Assembly (NCBI GenBank): GCA_050084985.1
Contig: JBITNC010000001.1
Location: forward strand, 9,548,001-9,612,000
Direction: 5' to 3'
Origin: Nageia nagi
Taxonomy: Eukaryota > Pinophyta
DNA length: 64,000 nucleotides
A model generated the notes under the pieces. The model saw nothing but the letters and a program-made list of their open reading frames with translations. It had not been told where the DNA came from and did no database searches. Shown here one piece after another: positions 56,753 to 64,000 of the stretch. Numbering within the stretch: position 1 is the first letter of the stretch; each line of letters starts with the position of its first letter. The translations under genes and the position numbers were made by a program.

Positions 56753-57260
56753 ATCAAATAAGGATCAACATAAGATAATTTTTGTTACTCCTTGGGGACA
56801 TTTTTTGGGTATTCATTCCTTTTGGATTGAAAAATATGGGGGCTACTTATTAAAGAGCTATAGTATATATGTTCCATGATTTGATTTATGATTCAGTATA
56901 AGTTTATGTTGATGATATTATTGCCAAATCTAAGAGAAAACATTATCATATTTTATATTTAAGAAACAAATTCTAATGGATGAGAGAATTTAAGTTGAAA
57001 TTGAAACCTCAAAAGTGTGCATTTAGAGTTTCTTTGGGTAAGTTGTTTGGTTTTATTATTTCAAGAAGAGGAATTGAGGTACATCCAAAGAAAGTTTCAT
57101 CCATTGATGATATTCCTCTACCTCAAATTTTGAAATATTTGATAATTTTTAAGGTAAAGTTCAAGCTATGAGAAAATTTATTGCTCAACTAGTAGCCCCA
57201 TTTTCTCATGTATTGAAGAAAGGTGAAAAGTTTATTTAGAATGAAAAGTGTCAAAAATAT
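56753..57260 (+). pseudogene. RT of Tat-like element 3, catalytic part
   Basis: The sequence resumes SNKDQHKIIFVTPWG (56753-56800), then after a frameshift IPFGLKNMGATY-RAIVYMFH (about 56815-56880), intact YVDD at 56905-56916, IIAKSKRKH, and LKLKPQKCAFRVSLGKLFGF with IISRRGIEVHPKKV (56992-57093). The catalytic aspartates survive, but frameshifts and the insertion disable the gene. Confidence 0.85.
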
Positions 57261-57680
57261 TTGAACATAAAAAGGTACCTTACTAATTCTCATGTTTTAT
57301 CCCCTTATGATTTTGAAAGAAATTTATTGCTTTATGTTTCTGCAACACTAAGTGCTTGGGGGCAATGTTAGCTCAAAAGATTATGAAGGCAAAGAGAGTA
57401 ATTTATTACATTAGCAAAACTTTGATTGATTATGAGACAAGGTATACACCTACAGAGAAAATGTATTTTGCTATTGTATTTTCAATGAAAAAATTAAGAC
57501 ATTACATGATTGAAAATACAACATATATTAGAGATCAGGTTGATCCTTTGAGGTACTTAATGTCAAAATCTTATTTATCCAATAGAACTACAAAATGGAT
57601 AATATTAATTTAGGAATTTGACTTCGTATTCATAACTTAGAAATCCATTAAGTTATAGGATATTACATATTTATCACAAA
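57261..57680 (+). pseudogene. RNase H 1 of Tat-like element 3
   Basis: An open stretch at 57356-57613 gives GAMLAQKIMKAKRVIYYISK, then TLIDYETRYTPTEKMYFAIV, FSMKKLRHYMIENTTYIRDQ and VDPLRYLMSKSYLSNRTTKW. This parallels 32760-33060 in Tat-like element 1. Confidence 0.85.
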
Positions 57681-57919
57681 TCATCTAAGAAATTAAAATG
57701 ATGTGGTTCAAGAAGAATTCTTTGATGAGATAGCAACCACAAGTACTCATAATCCCAACGATGGCACTCAATCTAAGTAGTGCTAATCATTCGTGAACCT
57801 GAGTACCCTAACATTTTCATAGGCTTTTAAAAAAAGATGAATGGAATATATTTTTGATAGCTTTAAGTGTATTCATGGAATTGGGGCATGAATTATATTG
57901 ATTAATCTACATAGTGATA

Positions 57920-58290
57920 TTTTTTCCTATGTCTTATCAATTAAGTTTTGATTATACTAACAACATGGTTGATTATGAAGCTATGATTTTAGGTCTCAAG
58001 GTATCTATACCTACGAAAGTGCATCAAATCAAGATATTTGGGATTCAAAACTAGTGGTAAAATAAGCTAGTGACATCTACAACATTAAAAATGAAAAGTT
58101 GTAATTAGACAAGGAAATGATAGCAAATCTTCTCATGTATTTTGATGAGTATGGGATAGAAATTATTCTAAGAGATAACAATAGGTATGTTGATGTTATG
58201 GCTAGTGTTACTTCCCTTGCTCTTATTAATATTGAAGATGAAGAAACAATCCTTATAATTAAAAATTGAAGTATACCTTCTAATGCTTAT
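57920..58290 (+). pseudogene. Second (archaeal-type) RNase H of Tat-like element 3
   Basis: MSYQLSFDYTNNMVDYEAMI and LGLKVSIPTKVHQIKIFG (57930-58040) match the extra RNase H at 32215-32563, then frame is lost. With RNase H 1 upstream, it confirms the Tat lineage. Confidence 0.75.
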
Positions 58291-58479
58291 ATTGTTATTG
58301 ATTTCATTGAAGATCATTGGTTTTTTTCTACTTATCTTGATGCATGTGAATGATAGAGATTTCTTTGCATATTTAAAGGGTGGGGTAGTACTATTGATTT
58401 TTATCATAATGCAAGGATAAGACTTAAAAATTTACTTACCAAGTATGTCATAATTGGTGATTTTCTATATATAAGGTTT

Positions 58480-59265
58480 TTTATCATGCTTTTCTTAGAT
58501 GTTTAATGAGACATGAAGTATAAACATTTTAATGCTAAATTGGTTTATCAAAGATTGCTTAGATTAGGTTACTATTGACCTACTATTCTTGAATGATCTT
58601 GAATTGCATATAAAATAAATGTGAACAATATCAAAATAATGCTAAACTTCAACCTTCACCATCACATGGATTACACTCTATTGTTTCTCCTTGACCTTTT
58701 TTCTATTTGGGATACTTGATTTTATGGGAAATATTCAACCTTGTTTCTAGAGATGGCCATAAATTTATCATTACAACCAGAAGTATTTTACAAATTGGGT
58801 GGAGGCTATTTCTACGAAGTCAGCTAAAGGAGGTAATATTGTTGAATTTCTAATTGAATATATCATTTCTATATATGGAGTGCCTACAAATTATTTATGT
58901 ATAATTGTACAAGCTTTAAAGGTAATGAAGTTAAAGAGTTTTGTAACAAATATCATATTGAAATAAAGTTTTCTACCCCCTATTATCCTCACGGTAATGG
59001 TCAAATGGAAGCCTCTCATAAGGTCATAAAAAGTATCTTGTCTAAAATTGTTTAAAAACTTGGTAAAGATTGGTATGAACAATTACCTTATGCTTTGTGG
59101 GCTTATATAACAATTATAAGGACTATTGTTATTGCAACCCTCTTTAATGTATAGTAATGAAGTTGTTGTTCCCTTAGAGCTAGAAATCCCATCATTACAT
59201 GTGTCTTTAGATGGCTTTATTTTTTAACATGTCATAACCAAGCTAAAGAGCATAAAATGTTTCTT
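58480..59265 (+). pseudogene. Integrase of Tat-like element 3
   Basis: Visible are KHFNAKLVYQRLLRLGYY (about 58523-58576), the core with TSFKGNEVKEFCNKYHIEIK (58909-58970), FSTPYYPHGNGQMEASHKVI (58969-59028; the catalytic Glu at 59008-59010), and KLGKDWYEQLPYALWAY (59054-59107). The C-terminus after 59150 is frameshifted. No chromodomain is seen, as expected for Tat. Confidence 0.85.
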
Positions 59266-59448
59266 ATTTAAGTATAGGTTCTTTATCTTTACCTCAACGA
59301 AGCTAAAGAGGGGGCATAACATTGGTAAAAATTAGGGTATCCAAAGATACCGCCATGAAGAAATTTTTTAGGGATTATTTTCTTGCTTATCTTGTTATAC
59401 TTTGAATTTATGCTTTGATTATATTTTTGTACCAAAAGTATCAAATTA

Positions 59449-59466
59449 TATTCAAAGTGGGGCATC
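59449..59466 (+). promoter_or_regulatory. Polypurine tract of Tat-like element 3
   Basis: TTCAAAGTGGGGCATC directly precedes the 3' LTR, similar to CTAAAGAGGGGCAAA in Tat-like element 1. Confidence 0.75.
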
Positions 59467-60215
59467 TATTAACACCTAAAAAGGAATTTTAATTTAATTA
59501 AAATCCATGTTTAAGTATCTGTAATAATTCATTTATTTAATCAATTTATTACTCTTATCATTGTGTACACTTATATACCTTTATGTTTTATGATAACAGG
59601 TTGGTATAGAGATAAGATCAAGAAGGATTCTTGATCCACGTGAATCATAAGCCTAAGGAGGAGCCTTGGCACTAGACTTGTTATCTATAAAGGTGGAAGG
59701 GTTGTGCATGAGCAATCATGACATGATATGGAATCCTTGATAGGTGGTAATATACTTGTATCATTATTGATCGATGTTTCTCAATGCCACCTATCATATT
59801 TGGATTTTCTTATACACTAAACTTTGCATTCCTATGATCTTCCTAAGCTATATGTGTATGATATTCTAAGCATCAAAGGTATGATGATGACATCGAATGA
59901 AAGGGCAAGGTGAACTAAAAAGGTAACTAGGAAACATTGTTGGGATCCTAACAACATCACTAGGTTGAGGTCTGAATGGTGGCTCTATGTTTCAAAGAAT
60001 CTCATCATTTTTCCCCTCTCAATCGAATATCTCCTTCATTAATTGTAATAGGTAAAGTACATGTTTGTATCTCTCATTAATCCAGGTTGATAGGTTAATG
60101 TCAATTAGGATCATTATCATCTTTCATATCATTTCTATTTACTACTATTTCATTATCATTTGGATAAGTTTTGTAAATTAAATAACCCTAATAAATTATT
60201 ATTTCAATTATAACA
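59467..60215 (+). repeat. 3' LTR of Tat-like element 3
   Basis: 749 bp, TATTAACACC (G-to-A in the first TG)…TATAACA, colinear with 51608-52289, followed by the target-site copy GTATA. Confidence 0.9.
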
Positions 60216-61191
60216 GTATATTAAACTTAATTTTTTTTCATTCTTTTCTTATGGATTTTATGTTTTTGGGTCATATTGTTATGTGTCTTCATGATATGAT
60301 TCTTTAAGGATATTTACATCAGATTTATAAATATCCTCATATGTATGGATAATAGCACCATCATAGTCATAATCATCATCATTTTTGTAAATTACTTGGG
60401 AAGGATTTATAGTTGCATTATTGGGCTCTTGGTTAGTTGTCTTTTTAGCTAAACTTTTGCTCCTCAATTTTAGTATTTTTGTAATAATAATTTTATTTAT
60501 TTTCATTGATCTCATATTAGGTTGTTCCTAAATGATAAGTTCAATTTAAGGGTTATAGGTTGTACACACTATGTTTCGAAGTCCATAAAAAAGTCTATAC
60601 TAGTGATTATGACCTTATGGTTTGAAAAAATCATGCAAGAAAAGAAGACCCAATTTTTGAATTTGTTTTTGGAAAGGAAATTGGTTCACCAAAAACATAG
60701 ACAATATAGAATTAATTTGCAATATTATAATTTTAAAAATATATTTTCCCTATTAATGATAAATAGATATAATAATATAGAAAGATATGATACTAGGATA
60801 TGGTTTTGAAACTAGGGAATACAAGAGATCTATGATAAATTGAACCAAAGAAGTATAACAATCTTAGATATAGCATACATCAACATGAAACATGGAAAAT
60901 AATACGTATGAACATAATTTAGAAGTATCTAATCCCTTACTGAAGCTTCCAAAATCTCTCAAATAATCCCTCAAAATTCAACGTTTTGAGGAGCTTTTAT
61001 ACTTATATTGAATTTGCAAGGGGTTAAAACCAATCTCAATGATGATCAAGCTCCTCTCCATAGGTTATTAATTGAAAATTATAAATACTTAAAATCTACA
61101 TGTTTCCCTAACTTGCAACTTTTATCATTAACAAAAAAATGATGATTAAACATTCACTTTCTAAAGTTTCTCGTATACTCTTATTAATATT
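60216..61191. other. No gene recognised
   Basis: Short open frames exist (minus 60279-60515, acidic with TYEDIYKSDVNIL; plus 60522-60809, basic), but neither shows a motif or neighbours that support a gene. The rest is AT-rich spacer up to the copia LTR. Confidence 0.4.
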
Positions 61192-61701
61192 TGTATAGTG
61201 AGAGAATTAGCACTACTCTAATTCCCAAGGTCCAAGACTATAGAAAGCTCAATCACATTCAACATGCAACATCTACAAGCTACTAACACATTCACACAAT
61301 ATGACACCAATATAATGTGGTTCCTCCCTCCTTGGGAGTACATCCACAACTAGTTCTCTATTCTCAATCTATGTACTTCTTACTACAATTCTCTTCCTCT
61401 CTCCTACACAAACTAGTAGAGTATTCTTACTCCAAAACTTAGATGTATTTACAAGAGGAGAGGCCCTCTATTTATAGCTTGAGAGCACCTTCCTAACCTC
61501 CCTTTAACCCAAGGGTAAGGTTAGGGTTACAATAAATGTGTGACCTAACTTTAACCTACCAACTAACCCCATGGTTAGGTCAAAGTCCACACATAATAAA
61601 GAATTCAATTAATCCCTTAAGGTATCTACATATCCTTTAAGTGATTAATTGAACTTACAAGGAGTTTAGATATTCACAATATTTCATTACAAATTCTAAC
61701 A
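61192..61701 (-). repeat. 3' LTR of the third copia family
   Basis: 510 bp. On the minus strand it begins TGTTAGAATTTGTAATG after a polypurine tract and ends CTCACTATACA, with TG…CA ends. Only this LTR is in the window; the element runs off the right edge, so its partner is outside. Confidence 0.8.
61468..61477 (-). promoter_or_regulatory. TATA box in the copia LTR
   Basis: CTATAAATAG on the minus strand inside the LTR, followed by a short GC-richer stretch (agggcctctcctc), as in plant copia promoters. In the equivalent 5' LTR it would drive the element. Confidence 0.6.
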
Positions 61702-61713
61702 CTCCCCCTTAAT
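61702..61713 (-). promoter_or_regulatory. Polypurine tract of the third copia family
   Basis: ATTAAGGGGGAG on the minus strand ends exactly where the LTR TGTTAGAATTTG starts. Confidence 0.8.
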
Positions 61714-62191
61714 GCAATATTGGGATAGAGCATAGAAGAAAGAACAGAGAGAGTAAGAGAGAGTTCTCCTCCATAGAGATACAAGTGGAGATGAGAACAT
61801 TTACATATTTGAGAATCTTTTTGAGAACTAGTATGAGACTCACTACATTACCATTTGACAAAATGGTTTACAATACAATCATTAACGACAACTGGTTTCA
61901 CTGTACATAGTAGTCGATCAAATTTAAGCTGACATGTGAGTCTCCATGAGCTTGCTTTCACAAGGTGAGTAACCTGCATTTCTGAAGAAGATCCTGCATC
62001 CTACAAGCAACTCATGAACAAAATCATTTAGATGCATCATATATTCAAATAAAAGAATCAAATAATTCCATTTTATAAATAACTGATAAATGGTGCACTA
62101 TAAGTCATCACGGAGATGCCAAGCCATCACTCATAGTCACCTGTTGTATATAGACATGTGTTGATTATTAATAGAGCATAAAAGTTGTACA

Positions 62192-62655
62192 ATGAGTTTC
62201 TCACGTAAAGCAAACTCACCACGGAGGTATAGAATGTACAGCAAGTTCATCACATAGAGTGAACTTACCACAGAGGTATATTAATTATATGCTCAAAAAA
62301 TTGTACAACGAGTTTCTCACGCAGAGCAAACTCACCATGGAGGTATAGAGCATAAAAATTGTACAAGTTTCTCATGCAGAGCAAACTCACCACGGAGGTA
62401 TAGAATGTATAACAAGTTCATCATGCAGAGCGAACTTACCATGGAGGTATATTAATTATATGCTCAAAAATTGTACAACAAGTTTCTCATGTAGAGAAAA
62501 CTCACCACGGAGGTATAAAATGTACAACAAGTTTGTCACGTAGAGAAAACTTACCACGGAGGTATAAAATAATCAACACTCTATAACAATAATTGTACAA
62601 CAAGTTTGTCATGCAGAGAAAACTTACCACGGAGGTCTAGAATGTACAATCAAAA
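62192..62655 (-). repeat. Eight-unit tandem array in the copia 3' UTR
   Basis: Units begin at about 62192, 62239, 62304, 62362, 62408, 62474, 62523 and 62596. Each has tacaacaagttt(g/c)tcac, then agagnaaactyaccacggaggtat, and a variable tail of 0-27 bp (ttaattatatgctcaaaaatt in two units). Unit lengths are 46-73 bp. The three-unit run 62239-62407 is followed by a near copy, suggesting amplification in blocks. The spacer 61714-62191 holds no gene. Confidence 0.85.
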
Positions 62656-62699
62656 AAGGCCTCTTAGAGGTGAAGTTGTCATCACTAACAAAAGTTCAA

Positions 62700-63366
62700 A
62701 CTTCACTCCCCCTTGAGGGCAACTTCACCAACCCAAGAGAATCCCTAAGCTTGCTGAACTGAGCTTCAGGAAGGGGCTTGGTGAATAGATCAGCAGAGTT
62801 TTTAGTAGATGGACAATACTCCAAGTGTATGATGTCATTAGAACCTTCTCCCTGATAAAATGGGCTTGGATTTCCACATGTTTAGTTCTTTGATGGAACA
62901 CAGGATTCTTAGCCAAAGAGATAACTGATTGATTGTCTGAAGAAATAAGAGATGGGCCATGTTGCTTATACCCAATTTCATTCAGAAGATGCCTCAACCA
63001 AATAGCTTCTTGGGTGGCAACAGACATGGCTTGATATTCAGCTTCGGTGGTAGAAAGAGTCATAGTAGGTTGCTTCTTGGAAGCCCAAGAGATAGTACCT
63101 GAACCAATGCCAAACACATATGCAAAGGTTGATTTTCTGTCATCTCTATCTCCCCCATAATCAAAATCTGAGAACCCTGAGAGAATAATTGAGGGCACTT
63201 TGGAATACTTAAGAGTAAGATCCTTTGTCCCTGCCACATACCTCAAGATTTGTTTAACAGCATTGAGGTGTTCAACATATGGTTTTTGCATGAATCGTGC
63301 CATCAGATTCACTGCAAAGGCAATATCAGGATGAGAGATAGTTAGATACAAAAGACTATCGATCAA
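62700..63366 (-). pseudogene. Connection domain and RNase H of the third copia family
   Basis: The minus strand reads IDSLLYLTISHPDIAFAVNL, ARFMQKPYVEHLNAVKQIL, SGFSDFDYGGDRDDRKSTF, ISWASKKQPTMTLSTTEAEY, and SSDNQSVISLAKNPVFHQRT with TKHVEIQAHFIREKVL, all RNase H blocks with acidic residues intact (TEAEY, SSDNQ). A TAA at 63367-63369 separates it from RT where relatives have Gln. A frameshift near 62842 shifts the last part into NDIIHLEYCPSTKNSADLFT and KPLPEAQFSKLRDSLGLV, which ends at about 62710. Confidence 0.95.
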
Positions 63367-64000
63367 TTACCTATAAGCTATAGCATCAGCCAACTGAGAA
63401 TTTGAGCTCAATGATACAACGATTCCAGAAGAAACAGGTATTGCAGCATGTCTACACTTCTCCATTCCAAACTTTTGCAAGATGTCTGATATATACTTAG
63501 ATTGACTAAGATAAGTACAATCTTTATGTTGGTATACTTGCATTCCAAGATAGTAATGCAATAGACCTAGATCAATCATTTCAAATGTTGCCTTTAGTTT
63601 GGATATGCACTCTTGGATGATGTCAATATTGTTGCCTGTTATGAGAAGATCATCCACATAAAGGAGAATTAAGACCATGTCTTTTCCTTGATTGAGTACA
63701 TAGATATCTGAGTCAGAGAAGCACTTAGAAAAACCAATATCTATAAAGAATCCTAAAATTTTCTTGTACCATGTTGTAGGTGCTTGTTTAAGTCCATACA
63801 AAGACTTCTTTAGCTTGCACACAAGAGACTCTTTTCCTTCTGGAATAAATCCTTCTGGTTGATTCATGTAGATTTCTACATCTAAGTCACCATTGAGAAA
63901 TGCACACTTGACATTAAGTTGGAAAACTTTCCAACCTTGAGCTGCAGAAAGAGCAAGAATTATCCTGACAGTAGGCATCTTGGCCACAGGAGCAAAGGTT
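63367..64000 (-). pseudogene. Reverse transcriptase of the third copia family (partial at window edge)
   Basis: A 206-codon open stretch: VRIILALSAAQGWKVFQLNV, KCAFLNGDLDVEIYMNQPEG, CKLKKSLYGLKQAPTTWYKK, VLILLYVDDLLITGNN (YVDD at 63649-63660), LKATFEMIDLGLLHYYLGMQ and DILQKFGMEKCRHAAIPV. All RT motifs are intact, making it the best preserved coding stretch in the window. The polyprotein start lies beyond the right edge. RNase H follows after one stop at 63367-63369. The sequence is unlike the Sirevirus-like RT at 12300 or the copia RT at 23166, so it is a third copia family. Confidence 0.95.

Larger units (their letters stand above)
51608..60215 (+). mobile_element. Tat-like Ty3/gypsy element 3, complete, TSD GTATA
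   Basis: An 8608-bp plus-strand element: 5' LTR 51608-52289, PBS, gag, protease, G-patch-like linker, RT (split by an insertion), RNase H, archaeal-type RNase H, integrase, polypurine tract, 3' LTR 59467-60215. GTATA lies directly on both sides (51603-51607, 60216-60220), a perfect 5-bp duplication. Same domain order as Tat-like element 1 but in opposite orientation, with different LTRs. Confidence 0.9.

Noticed and set aside
60279-60809. Divergent pair of small genes
   Set aside because: Neither frame has a recognisable domain, and no promoter or homology supports them.
62192-62655. CRISPR-like spaced repeats
   Set aside because: Units are imperfect, spacers are themselves repeated, no cas genes exist, and the array lies in a plant copia 3' UTR.

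Overview
This window looks like intergenic DNA from a large, transposon-filled plant nuclear genome. It is AT-rich, nearly every long open frame is a retrotransposon fragment, and the plant-specific element groups (Sirevirus-like Ty1/copia, Tat-like Ty3/gypsy with two RNase H domains) sit beside pentatricopeptide-repeat (PPR) and plant-mobile-domain (PMD) gene remnants. The slow-decay, nested pattern would suit a gymnosperm, but the sequence alone cannot fix the species. I see no intact host gene, no rRNA and no functional tRNA gene.

Layout. 1-665: minus-strand gypsy gag remnant. 690-15697: a Sirevirus-like copia cluster with three pol copies and three ~1.4-1.5 kb LTRs (2859-4381, 7312-8822, 14312-15697). 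The last two LTRs bound a structurally complete but stop-ridden gag-pol. LTR1 and LTR3 are followed by the same sequence: a minus-strand ~420-bp copia LTR with its primer-binding site, then a PMD-like remnant. 17302-22853: a complete minus-strand non-autonomous gypsy element carrying gag and protease but no RT, RNase H or integrase, with target-site duplication AAATA. It sits inside the PMD-like remnant. 23160-28060: 5' part of a minus-strand copia element with a short LTR and a long, unusual leader. 28965-37625: Tat-like element 1 (minus), both LTRs present. 37626-45560: Tat-like element 2 (minus), lacking its 5' LTR. 45584-51607: mosaic of PPR pseudogene pieces, a ~0.98-kb tandem duplication, a minisatellite and a long hairpin. 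51608-60215: Tat-like element 3 (plus), complete, target-site duplication GTATA, its RT split by a ~0.95-kb insertion with subterminal repeats. 61192-64000: 3' end of a minus-strand copia element, the best preserved protein sequence in the window.

How the parts work together. Within each retroelement, gag would form the particle, protease cuts the polyprotein, RT and RNase H make cDNA primed from the PBS and the polypurine tract, and integrase inserts it. All copies here carry stops or frameshifts, so most are dead. The gag-protease-only element would have depended on enzymes from another gypsy element.

Main points for a second look: the gag-protease-only element with a tandem-repeat module in place of pol; 20-bp-period repeat arrays inside all three Sirevirus-like LTRs; G-patch-like motifs in the protease-RT linker of all three Tat-like elements; a shared insertion junction showing a composite block was duplicated; and a split RT carrying what looks like a DNA transposon.
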